Below, piece by piece: positions 24,926 through 32,371 of a DNA stretch of 38,057 bases. This DNA comes from CAYVQE01 sp964633205 (GTDB taxonomy: Bacteria; Myxococcota; B64-G9), in NCBI GenBank assembly GCA_964633205.1, contig CAZWFN010000049.1, positions 1 to 38,057 on the forward strand, written 5' to 3'. The notes beneath the pieces were generated by a model that ran no database searches, was not told the DNA's origin, and saw nothing but the letters and a program-made list of their open reading frames with translations. Position numbers and translations under genes: made by a program. Within the stretch, counting starts at the first letter, position 1. Every line of letters starts with the position of its first letter.

Positions 24926-26208
24926 AGTTGTCCGTGGCCTGTACCTTCGAACCGGATCAGATCGCCGCCTTGGCGCAATACCCGGTCTACGAGATCTTCG
25001 GCAAGCTGACCAGCGACGCCTTCGGCGGCGGCCGGCCCTCGTTCTACCTGCCCCAGGTGGATCGGCCCGCGCTGGAACGCACCGTGCAGCAGGCCCACGC
25101 CGCGGGCATCGAGTTCAACTACCTGCTCAACGCCTCGGCCATGGGCAATCTGGAGTACACCCGCGAGGGCCAACGGGCCATCGACGAGATATTGGAGTGG
25201 ATCGGCGGCATCGGCGTCGATTCGGTCACCGTGGCCAACATCTACCTGCTGCGGCTGATCAAGCGCCGGCTGCCGCGGCTCAAGGTGCGGGTCAGCTCAC
25301 ACCGCTTCACCGCCTCGCCGCGCCAGGTGCGCTTCTGGGCCGACAACGGCGCCGACTACATCGTGGTCAACGAGGTCAGCATCCACCGCGAGTTCGAGCT
25401 GCTCGACTGCATGCAGCGGGCGGCCGCGGCCACAGGCGTCGAACTGCAGCTGATCGTCAACAACTGGTGCCGCCAGGAGTGCGCCATCGCCGGCAACCAC
25501 GCGGTCTGCTTGTCGAACGCCTCCCAGCGCGGCTCGCGCGGCTTCCCGCTCGATTACTGCTCGCTGGTGTGCAACCAGATCCGGCTCGCCGAGCCGGTCA
25601 ACTACCTGCGGGCCAACTGGATCCGGCCCGAGGATCTGCCCATCTACGAGTCCATGGGCTACCACAACTTCAAGATCGTCGAGCGCAACACCCCCACCCC
25701 GGTGCTGCTGGAGCGGGTCCGCGCCTACAGCCGGCGCCGCTACGACGGCAACCTGCTGGACCTGGTGCAGAACTACGCCTACCCGGAGGAGGCCTTCGGC
25801 GACCGCGCCCGCGACTTCTACTCCAACCGGCGCATGCTCAAGTACTTCATCAAGCCGCAGCAGGTCAACCTGCTCAAGTTCACCAAGGTGATCGCCTTCG
25901 GCCAGACCGCCGGGGTGCTCTATCCGCGCCGCGGCGAAAACCCGGTGCAGATCCCCAACAGCGAGCTGGACGGATTCATCGACTTCTTCCGCGAAAACTC
26001 CTGCCGGGCGCTCGACTGCGAGGATTGCCGCTACTGCCACGGGTGGGCCGACAAGGTGGTGCACATCGACCCGGACTGGCGCGCCCGCATGGAGGCCATC
26101 TACGACGACCTGTTGGCCGAGATCGACGGCGGCGGCTTCTGGGAGCCGTACTGGGCGACCGCGCGCCAGTGGCTGGGCAACCGGGTCGACCGCTGGGGCG
26201 GTGCCTGA
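24922..26208 (+). CDS. U32-family (UbiU/UbiV/RlhA-like) protein with two Cys clusters, possible O2-independent hydroxylase
   Basis: 428 residues. Residues 1-330 have U32-family TIM-barrel character: LNASAMGN, VTVANIYLLRLIKRRLPRLKVRVS, FWADNGADYIVVNEVSIHREFELL, then VNNWCRQECAIAGNHAVCLSN. Cysteines 183, 187, 196, 213 and 217 can supply the four ligands of a [4Fe-4S] cluster, as in UbiU/UbiV. A second group, Cys361, 366, 369 and 372 (C-x4-C-x2-C-x2-C), lies near the C-terminus. U32 members are annotated as peptidases, but characterised ones hydroxylate ubiquinone precursors (UbiU/V), 23S rRNA (RlhA) or tRNA (TrhP) without O2. Here the gene is coupled to a chorismate mutase and lies directly before an oxidosqualene cyclase. 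A role in oxygenating squalene or another isoprenoid is inferred, not shown; it could instead act on a quinone or RNA. Confidence 0.85.
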   Translation: MKLSVACTFEPDQIAALAQYPVYEIFGKLTSDAFGGGRPSFYLPQVDRPALERTVQQAHAAGIEFNYLLNASAMGNLEYTREGQRAIDEILEWIGGIGVDSVTVANIYLLRLIKRRLPRLKVRVSSHRFTASPRQVRFWADNGADYIVVNEVSIHREFELLDCMQRAAAATGVELQLIVNNWCRQECAIAGNHAVCLSNASQRGSRGFPLDYCSLVCNQIRLAEPVNYLRANWIRPEDLPIYESMGYHNFKIVERNTPTPVLLERVRAYSRRRYDGNLLDLVQNYAYPEEAFGDRARDFYSNRRMLKYFIKPQQVNLLKFTKVIAFGQTAGVLYPRRGENPVQIPNSELDGFIDFFRENSCRALDCEDCRYCHGWADKVVHIDPDWRARMEAIYDDLLAEIDGGGFWEPYWATARQWLGNRVDRWGGA

Positions 26209-26212
26209 AGCC

Positions 26213-28198
26213 ATGGCACGCGGAACGGCCGGGCTCGATGCGAGCGCCGTGCGCCACAGCCTGGAACGGGGCGCGGCCTTTTTGACCAAGCTGCAGCAGG
26301 CCGACGGCAGCTGGCGCGGGGAATACGGCGGGCCGATGTTTCTGCTGCCCATGTACATCGCCGCCCAGGCCATCAGCGGCCGCGACATCCCTGCCGGCCG
26401 CCGCCGGGGCATGATCGCCTCGCTGCTGCACTACCAGAACCCGGACGGCAGCCTGGGGCTGCACGAGCTGGACGGCGGCTGCATGTTCACCAGCGCGCTG
26501 GGCTACAGCGCCCTGCGCCTGCTGGGGCTGGGCCCGGACGAGCCGGCCCTGGTGCGCATGCGCCGCTGGATGCACGCCGAGGGCACGGCCCTGGGCGCCG
26601 CCGCCTGGGGCAAGTTCTTCCTGGCGCTGCTCAATGTCTACCCCTACGCCGGGCTGCACCCGATCACGCCCGAGCTGTGGCTGCTGCCCTACGCGGCTCC
26701 GATCCACCCCGGGCGCATGTGGTGTCACTGCCGGATGGTCTATCTGCCCATGGCCTGGCTGTACGGCGCCCGGGCCCAAGGTCCGGTCGACGAGACCATC
26801 CGGGCGTTGCGGGACGAGCTGTACGACCGGCCCTACGAAACGATCGATTTCAGCCGCCACCGCGACACGGTGGCCGCCTGCGACGATCGCTACCCGCTGA
26901 GTCGGGTTTACAGCGCCACCAGCCGGGTGCTCGATTGGTGGGAGCGCGGGGTGCCGCGGATGCTGCGCCGGCGCGCGCTGGCCGAGATCGCCGACCAGGT
27001 GACCTTCGAGGATCGGGCCACCCACTACCTGGACATCGGCCCGGTCAACAGCGTGCTCAACAGCCTGGTCCACCACTTCCGCCAAGCGGATGGCGAGCAG
27101 GCCGCCCGCAGCTTCGAGGCCCTGGACAGCTACCTGGTCGAGACCCCCGAAGGTGTCAAGTTCAACGGCTACAACAACACCGCGCTGTGGGACACGGCCT
27201 TCGCCACCCAGGCCCTGCTGGCCTGCCCGGACACGGCCCAGCAGCAGCCCAGCCTGCGCCGGGCCTTCGACTTCATCGCCGCCAACCAGGTACGTGCCGA
27301 CGTGCCCGAGCCCGAGCGCCACTACCGGCATCGCTCGCGGGGGGGCTGGCCCTTCTCGGACGCCGAGCACGGCTGGCCAATCACCGACTGCACCGCCGAG
27401 GGGCTCAAGACCAGCCAGGCCCTGGCCGAGCTGGTGGACGCGCCCCTCAGCTCCGAGCGGCAGCGCCAGGCGGTCGAGCTGATCCTGTCCTTCCAGAACC
27501 GCGACGGCGGCTGGTCTTCCTACGAGCGCAAGCGGGCCGGCGGCTGGCTGGAGCTATTCAACCCGTCACAGGTCTTCGCCGGCATCATGGTCGACTACTC
27601 CTATCCCGAGTGCACCAGCGCCTGCCTGCAGGCGCTGGTGCACAGCCGGGGCCGCTTCGGCGCCGGGCCGGACCGCCGCATCGACCGGGCGCTGCGGCAC
27701 GGCGTGCGCTTTCTGCGCTCCAGCCAGCGGCCGGCCGGCGGCTGGTTCGGCGCCTGGGCGGTGTGCTTCAGCTACGGCACCTGGTTCGGCATCAGCGGCT
27801 TGCGCGCCAGCGGAGTGCCCGCCGGCGACCCGGCCCTGCAACGGGCCGCCGGCTTTTTGATCGAACGGCAGAACCCGGACGGCGGCTGGGGCGAACACCA
27901 CAGCTCCTGCGCCGCCGATCGCTGGGTGCGTGCGCCGAGCACGGCCGCCCAGACCGCCTGGTCGTTGATGGGATTGATGCGCTGCGGGCTCGGTGCCGGG
28001 CCGGCCGCTCGGCGCGGCGCCGCCTGGCTGGTCCAGCGCCAGCAGGACGACGGCGACTGGCCCGAGGAGCCGCTGGTCGGCGTGTTCAACCGCTCCACCC
28101 TGATCGACTACGAGAACTACCGCCGCTACTTTCCGATCTGGGCCCTGGCCGAGTTCGAACGGGCCACCAAGGGCAACGGCGGCGCCACCGGGGTATAG
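26213..28198 (+). CDS. Oxidosqualene cyclase, cycloartenol-synthase-like
   Basis: 661 residues from ATG 26213 (an in-frame GTG at 26201 would add four). It belongs to the triterpene cyclase family with QW-type repeats (QNPDGSLGLHELDGG, QNRDGGWSSYE, QNPDGGWGEHH). The proton donor motif is DCTAE (392-396), the oxidosqualene cyclase form, not the DxDD of squalene-hopene cyclase. Other OSC matches: WCHCRMVYLPM with His172, Tyr437 in SSYERKR, Cys467 in PECTSA, Trp515 in GAWAVCFSYGTWFG and Phe625 in GVFNRS. Tyr320 (GYNNTALWD), His386 and Ile390 (HGWPITDCTAE) match the Tyr/His/Ile trio of cycloartenol synthases. The expected substrate is (3S)-2,3-oxidosqualene and the product a protosterol such as cycloartenol. 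Its 3' end overlaps HMG-CoA synthase by 73 bp. Confidence 0.93.
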   Translation: MARGTAGLDASAVRHSLERGAAFLTKLQQADGSWRGEYGGPMFLLPMYIAAQAISGRDIPAGRRRGMIASLLHYQNPDGSLGLHELDGGCMFTSALGYSALRLLGLGPDEPALVRMRRWMHAEGTALGAAAWGKFFLALLNVYPYAGLHPITPELWLLPYAAPIHPGRMWCHCRMVYLPMAWLYGARAQGPVDETIRALRDELYDRPYETIDFSRHRDTVAACDDRYPLSRVYSATSRVLDWWERGVPRMLRRRALAEIADQVTFEDRATHYLDIGPVNSVLNSLVHHFRQADGEQAARSFEALDSYLVETPEGVKFNGYNNTALWDTAFATQALLACPDTAQQQPSLRRAFDFIAANQVRADVPEPERHYRHRSRGGWPFSDAEHGWPITDCTAEGLKTSQALAELVDAPLSSERQRQAVELILSFQNRDGGWSSYERKRAGGWLELFNPSQVFAGIMVDYSYPECTSACLQALVHSRGRFGAGPDRRIDRALRHGVRFLRSSQRPAGGWFGAWAVCFSYGTWFGISGLRASGVPAGDPALQRAAGFLIERQNPDGGWGEHHSSCAADRWVRAPSTAAQTAWSLMGLMRCGLGAGPAARRGAAWLVQRQQDDGDWPEEPLVGVFNRSTLIDYENYRRYFPIWALAEFERATKGNGGATGV

Positions 28199-29397
28199 AC
28201 CCGCCGGTGGTCGCGGATGCCGCGGAAAGACAGCCGCTGGCCGCCGGCCTCACCGCCCACCCCCTGGCCACAAGAGCCCTCGCGGGCCAGCTCCTCACCG
28301 CTGCGCCGAAAGCACAGGTAGCGCTCGTAGCTCAGCTCCTTGCGCCGCAACAAGCCGGCGCTGATGCCGATGCGATCGCGCCAGGCCGCCGGGTCGCTGC
28401 CCACCCGGCCGGAGAAGAACTCGGCGCAGCAGCCCGAGCCGTAGGAGAACAGCCCCAGCCGCGCCCCGGCCGAGCGTTCGGCGTGGCGCTCGAGCAGCCC
28501 GGCCAGGCCGAGGTACAGCGAGCCCGAGTAACAGTTGCCCAGCTCGCGGTTGGCCCACAAGGCCTGGCCGGTGCGTTGCTCGAACTGCCCGGCGGCGGCC
28601 GCCGCCGGCGCAAAGCGCTCGGCCAGCATGCGGTAGGCCTTGGTGGCCATCTTGGGAAAGGGCACGTGGAACAGCAGGTGGTCGTAATCATCCCAACCCA
28701 GGCCGCTGCTGCGTGCGTACTCGCTCCAGGTGTGCGATAGCGCGCGCAGGTAGCTGTCGATCGAGGTGCGCCCGTCGACCACCGCCGCCTGGCGGTAGTG
28801 CGGCCGCCAGAAGTCCATCACCTCCTCGGTGTAGACCGCCTCGGGGTGCGGATCGAAGCGGAAGCAGGCCGGCTCATCGCCGATCAGCATGGCCACCGCG
28901 CCGGCGCCCTGGGTGGGCTCGCCGGCCGAGCCCACGCTGTAGCGGGCGATGTCGGTGGCCACCACCAAGGCCCGGCGCCCGCTGGTGCGACCGCGCACCG
29001 CGAACCAGTCGGCCGCCATGCGCAGCGCGGCGGTGCCCGAGTAGCAGGCGTGCTTGGTGTCGAAGGTGCGGCAATCGGGCCGCAGCCCCAGCAGCCGGTG
29101 CAGGTAGGAAGCGATCGGCTTGGCCCCGTCGACTCCGCTCTCGGTGCCCACCAGCAGCAGGCCGATGCGCTCGGGCGCGATGGCGTAGCGCTCCAGCAGC
29201 GCCGCGGCGGCCTCGAAGCCCAAGGTCACCGCATCCTCGCCGGGCGCGGCGATGGCCATGCGCCGCCCGCCCAGCCCGTCGCGGTACTTTGCCGGATCCA
29301 CGGCGTTGGCGCGGGCCAGGGTGTTCAGCTCCAGGTAATGACGCGGTACATGGACCGCGATGGCCTCGATTCCCAGGCCGGGCTCTCCAGCATTCAC
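28126..29397 (-). CDS. mvaS: Hydroxymethylglutaryl-CoA synthase
   Basis: 423 residues. It condenses acetyl-CoA with acetoacetyl-CoA to HMG-CoA, the entry step of the mevalonate pathway. The thiolase-fold catalytic triad is visible: Glu86 (LLVGTESGVD), Cys118 (DTKHACYSGTAAL) and His244 (LLFHVPFPKMA). Supporting blocks are GLGIEAIAVHVPRHYLEL, EPTQGAGAVAML and the GNCYSGSLYLGLAGLL and LFSYGSGCCAEFFSG segments. GTG at 29397 follows GGAGGGAG. It is transcribed separately from the rest of the pathway, from a sigma54-type promoter of its own, and its last 24 codons overlap the cyclase on the other strand. Confidence 0.93.
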   Translation of the reverse strand: MNAGEPGLGIEAIAVHVPRHYLELNTLARANAVDPAKYRDGLGGRRMAIAAPGEDAVTLGFEAAAALLERYAIAPERIGLLLVGTESGVDGAKPIASYLHRLLGLRPDCRTFDTKHACYSGTAALRMAADWFAVRGRTSGRRALVVATDIARYSVGSAGEPTQGAGAVAMLIGDEPACFRFDPHPEAVYTEEVMDFWRPHYRQAAVVDGRTSIDSYLRALSHTWSEYARSSGLGWDDYDHLLFHVPFPKMATKAYRMLAERFAPAAAAAGQFEQRTGQALWANRELGNCYSGSLYLGLAGLLERHAERSAGARLGLFSYGSGCCAEFFSGRVGSDPAAWRDRIGISAGLLRRKELSYERYLCFRRSGEELAREGSCGQGVGGEAGGQRLSFRGIRDHRRVYTPVAPPLPLVARSNSARAQIGK

Positions 29398-29444
29398 GGT
29401 CGGCTCCCTCCTGCGGCGGACAAAACTGGTTGCGGAGGGAATCA

Positions 29445-29460
29445 AGCAAGTTCGATGCCA
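29445..29460 (-). promoter_or_regulatory. Sigma54-type promoter of HMG-CoA synthase
   Basis: On the minus strand the sequence is TGGCATCGAACTTGCT, with GG at -24, GC at -12, 10 nt between and a perfect CTTGCT -12 box. The predicted start near 29434 leaves a 36-nt leader before GTG 29397. Together with the other sites it puts every mevalonate gene of the window behind a sigma54-like promoter. Confidence 0.72.
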
Positions 29461-29486
29461 GCCGTGGTCCTGGATGCCCGCAGCCG

Positions 29487-29543
29487 CGGCGGCGTGCGCC
29501 GCTGCACGGGCCGGCGAACGATGTTCGCCAGCGCACGCCGCCG
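29487..29543. repeat. Nested inverted repeat between the permease and HMG-CoA synthase genes
   Basis: The outer arms are 13 bp and perfectly complementary (29487-29499 and 29531-29543), each containing the GTGCG or CGCAC half-site. Inside is a second perfect hairpin, GGCGAAC-GAT-GTTCGCC (29513-29529). It sits between the permease stop (29563) and the mvaS promoter (29460). It could end permease transcription or be a regulator site 50-110 bp upstream of the mvaS start; there is no T-tract after it. Confidence 0.65.
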
Positions 29544-29562
29544 GCCGCACGGCCAGGGCCGC

Positions 29563-31137
29563 TCAATCGTCCACCGCGGTGTCGGCCAATGGCGGGAAGT
29601 GGCGCCGCAGCGCACCCACCAGCAGCAGGCCGGCGCCGAGCGCCAGGTAAGCCCACCACAGCCGGTCCGGATACAGGCCCAGCTGCGGGTGGTGGATGAA
29701 GCCGAACAGGCTCAGCAGCCCGCAGCAGCCCAGCACCAGCGCGGCGCGCCACCAGGCCCGGTCGATGATGAAGGCGGCGGCCGCCCCCCAGCCCAGACCC
29801 ACCAGGATGGAGCCGCCGGCCAGCGCGGCGTGGCCGGCCACGTGGGCCCCCTGGTCGAGCATGGCCTGCAGCATGTCGGGCGCGGTCAGCGCGGGCAGCT
29901 TCCGCTCGAGCAGCTCGCCGGCCGCAGTGCGCATCGCATTCCACTTCGTCAGCAGCAGGTTCGACAAGTGCGGCAGCATGGCCAGCACCACCGCCAGGGC
30001 ATGGTGGGCCGGGCTGACCTGGAAGGCCTGGGCCGTGATCACCAGCCCGATGAACACCAGGATGGGCGCCACCGCGGCCATGGGCACCAGGTGGTGCAGC
30101 ACCGACAGGGCGCCGAACAGGGCGGCCACGAAGATCACCCCGCCGACGCCCAGGGCGTAGCCCGCCCGGCCGCCCATGCGTTTGTAGCCGGGATGGCCGA
30201 TGTAGACCGTGGTGGGAAAGGCCGATCCGAACAGCGCGCCGACCAGGGTGCCGGCGCCGTCGATCAGCTGGCAGGTGCGCACCGGGTAGCGGTCGCCGGC
30301 CGCCTCGGCCGACTCGACGTTGTTCATGGTCTCGACGAAGTTGTAGATCTCGGCCGGCACCACCACCGCCAGCAGCTCGGGATACTCGGCCAGGGCGGCG
30401 AAGCCGGCCCACAGATCGCCGATCACCGGCAGCGGCGGCTGGAAGCCCAGCCCGGCGGTGCTCAGCTCGGCCTCGCCGGTGAACAGACCGATGGCCACCC
30501 CCAGGCCGATGGCCGCCAGGCCGGCCGGCACTCCGCCCGGCAGGCGCACCAGCGCCACCAGGCCGATCAGCACCACCACCAGACAGGGCAATCCGATCAG
30601 CGGGTGCTCGAACAGCTCGGCCAGGGGCACGGCGGCGATGAAGGTCAGCGCGATGCCGGCCAGGGTGCCGAGCATGCCGGCCCGCGGCAGATGGCGCTTG
30701 AGCCAGGGGCCGACCACCGAGCCGATCACCTCGATAAGCGCGCCGGCGCAGGCGGCCGCCAGCCCCACCTGCCAGGCCAGCACCCCGTCGCCGGTCTTCC
30801 AGAACACCGGCCCGATGATGCCGAACAGGTAGACGAACAGGATCGGCGTGCTGATGCCGTACGGCAGGGCGGTCACGTCGTCGCGCTGCTCGCGGCGGGC
30901 CAGCCGGTGGGCCAGCCAGGCGTAGGCCGACAGCCCGATCAACAGCGCCAGGCCCAGGCCCGGCAGGATCCTACCGAAGACCACCCGGTCCGGCATCTCG
31001 AACAGGCCGCTGCAGATGCCCATGACCAGGATCAGGTTGGCCAGGTTGTCGGCGAACAAGGCCCAGAAGGCGCTCAGGTCGTCCTTGCCGAACAGGGCCA
31101 GCCGCCGTCCCTTCCCGTCTCGCTCGGTCGCGCTCAT
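29563..31137 (-). CDS. NCS2-family (xanthine/uracil/adenine-type) permease
   Basis: 524 residues, strongly hydrophobic, with about 12-14 membrane segments. Segments such as DDVTALPYGISTPILFVYLFG, AEIYNFVETMNNVESAEAAGDRYPVRTCQLIDG, GTLVGALFGSAFPTTVYIGHPGYKRMGGRAGYALG and APILVFIGLVITAQAF are like the AzgA/NCS2 branch of nucleobase transporters. The substrate is not predictable; related transporters carry purines or other organic anions. ATG at 31137. It is divergent from the regulator gene at 31225 with 87 bp between, which suggests that regulator controls it. Confidence 0.85.
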   Translation of the reverse strand: MSATERDGKGRRLALFGKDDLSAFWALFADNLANLILVMGICSGLFEMPDRVVFGRILPGLGLALLIGLSAYAWLAHRLARREQRDDVTALPYGISTPILFVYLFGIIGPVFWKTGDGVLAWQVGLAAACAGALIEVIGSVVGPWLKRHLPRAGMLGTLAGIALTFIAAVPLAELFEHPLIGLPCLVVVLIGLVALVRLPGGVPAGLAAIGLGVAIGLFTGEAELSTAGLGFQPPLPVIGDLWAGFAALAEYPELLAVVVPAEIYNFVETMNNVESAEAAGDRYPVRTCQLIDGAGTLVGALFGSAFPTTVYIGHPGYKRMGGRAGYALGVGGVIFVAALFGALSVLHHLVPMAAVAPILVFIGLVITAQAFQVSPAHHALAVVLAMLPHLSNLLLTKWNAMRTAAGELLERKLPALTAPDMLQAMLDQGAHVAGHAALAGGSILVGLGWGAAAAFIIDRAWWRAALVLGCCGLLSLFGFIHHPQLGLYPDRLWWAYLALGAGLLLVGALRRHFPPLADTAVDD

Positions 31138-31224
31138 ACTTCACGCATAGTCTCCTGCCCGCGATCCGTCAACCGGGGCCCCGAAAGGCTTGCGCGGGCG
31201 GCGCTGATCTGCCATCGATCGGGC

Positions 31225-32160
31225 GTGGCCGAGTACCTGACGACCAAGGAAGTGGCGGCTTACCTGCGGCTGAACGAGAAGAAGGTCTACGCCCTGGTGG
31301 CCGCCGGCCAGCTGCCCGCCGCCCGCGTGTCGGGCAAGTGGCTCTTTCCGCGCGACCTGATCGACCGCTGGGTCGAGGCCCACGCGGTCTACCCGGCCTC
31401 GGGCTTGATGGGGGCGCTGCTCGACCAGATGCTGATCGTCCAGGGCAGCGACGACCTGCTGCTGGCCGAAGCGGTCGAGGCCTTCCAGGCCGCCAGCGGC
31501 ATCCCGGTGCCCATGGCCACCATCGGCTCCATGGCCGGCCTGCGCGCGGTGGACGCCGGGCTGGCCCACCTGGCCGGCTGCCACGTGGACAACGCCCAGG
31601 TGGCCGCGGCCCTGTCGCTGGCCGAAGGCTGCTACCTGGTCAACCTGTTCGAGCGCCAGCAGGGCCTGATCGTCACCGGCGACCGCTCCGCAGCCCCCGC
31701 CAGCCTGGCCGCGGCCGTGGAGCGAGGAGCGCGCTGGGCCGAGCGCCAGCCAGGCTCGGGCACCCACCGGCTGGCCGCCCAGCTGTTGGCCGAGACCGGG
31801 CTCGACGGCGGGCGGCTGGTGCGGGTGGGGCCCTTCGGCTCGCACCTGGAGGTGGCCCTGGCCGTGCTGCAGGGCCAGGCCGACTGTGGGCTGGGCATCC
31901 AGCCGGCGGCCGAGCGCTGCGGGCTGGGCTTCGTTCCCTTGACGGCCGAGCGCTACAAGCTGGCCGTGCCGGTGGCCTTCGCCGGCCATCCGGTGGTGGT
32001 GCGCTTCATGGACTTCCTGCTCGAGCGCCTGGGCGGGTCGGCGGCCACGCCCGGCTACCGGATGGAACCGCTGGGCCGGCTGGAGATCATCGGCCCGCCG
32101 CACGAGCCGCCGCGACCGCAGCGCCGCCCGCAACCCCCCGGCTGGAAGGTCAGCGGCTGA
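31225..32160 (+). CDS. Excisionase-type HTH regulator with periplasmic-binding-protein-like domain
   Basis: 311 residues. Residues 1-50 are a MerR/excisionase-like helix-turn-helix (EYLTTKEVAAYLRLNEKKVYALVAAGQLPAARVSGKWLFPRDLIDRW). Residues about 68-290 resemble the cytoplasmic PBP-like ligand domain (PF12727-type) seen in regulators of molybdate/tungstate or other anion uptake: LIVQGSDDLLLAEAVEAF, IGSMAGLRAVDAGLAHLAGCHVD and ERQQGLIVTGDR. Probably a one-component sensor. GTG at 31225 is chosen because it starts the HTH exactly; the open frame above it belongs to antisense sequence. It is divergent from the NCS2 permease. The C-terminus is Pro/Arg-rich. The ligand is unknown. Confidence 0.85.
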   Translation: MAEYLTTKEVAAYLRLNEKKVYALVAAGQLPAARVSGKWLFPRDLIDRWVEAHAVYPASGLMGALLDQMLIVQGSDDLLLAEAVEAFQAASGIPVPMATIGSMAGLRAVDAGLAHLAGCHVDNAQVAAALSLAEGCYLVNLFERQQGLIVTGDRSAAPASLAAAVERGARWAERQPGSGTHRLAAQLLAETGLDGGRLVRVGPFGSHLEVALAVLQGQADCGLGIQPAAERCGLGFVPLTAERYKLAVPVAFAGHPVVVRFMDFLLERLGGSAATPGYRMEPLGRLEIIGPPHEPPRPQRRPQPPGWKVSG

Positions 32161-32190
32161 GGGCGGCGAACCAAAAGCCCGCGGCGGTTA

Positions 32191-32371
32191 GGGCCCGCGC
32201 AAGAATAACTTCACAGAATTCGCGCCCGGATCCGCGGTCAGATTCGGTTGATGCGATTGAGCGGAACCGCAGGCGTAGCCCATGCTACGTCGAGGATTCC
32301 GTGATTGAGCAGCGGCCGGAGATGACCCGGAGGCGGGATGCGAAAATGGGAAGTTATTTTTGCGCGGGCCC
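32191..32371. mobile_element. 181-bp palindromic MITE-like element with 22-bp terminal inverted repeats
   Basis: The terminal repeats 32191-32212 (GGGCCCGCGCAAGAATAACT...) and 32350-32371 are reverse complements with one mismatch. The centre holds CGTAGC-CCAT-GCTACG (32274-32289), at the exact midpoint of the element. Further inner segments also pair (GGTCA with TGACC; CGGAA with TTCCG), so the whole element folds as one long imperfect hairpin. The trinucleotide TTA flanks both sides (32188-32190, 32372-32374) and may be a target duplication. The right TTA is also the stop (TAA) of the next gene. There is no transposase, and the AT-rich ends stand out from the GC-rich surroundings. A structured RNA or bidirectional terminator between convergent genes is the alternative. 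Confidence 0.75.

Noticed and set aside
24922..26208. Taking the U32 protein as a collagenase-like peptidase on the family name
   Set aside because: Characterised bacterial U32 relatives with conserved Cys clusters act in O2-independent hydroxylation. No protease catalytic motif is visible, and the neighbours are biosynthetic.
26201..28198. Annotation of the cyclase as squalene-hopene cyclase (shc/hpnF)
   Set aside because: The proton-donor motif is DCTAE, not DxDD, and long stretches (WCHCRMVYLPM, PECTSA, SYGTWFG, GVFNRS) match oxidosqualene cyclases.
28798..32160. A 1120-residue plus-strand reading frame covering the HMG-CoA synthase and permease region
   Set aside because: Only its last 311 codons (from 31225) look like a protein. 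The rest is Gly/Gln/His-rich shadow sequence opposite mvaS and the permease.
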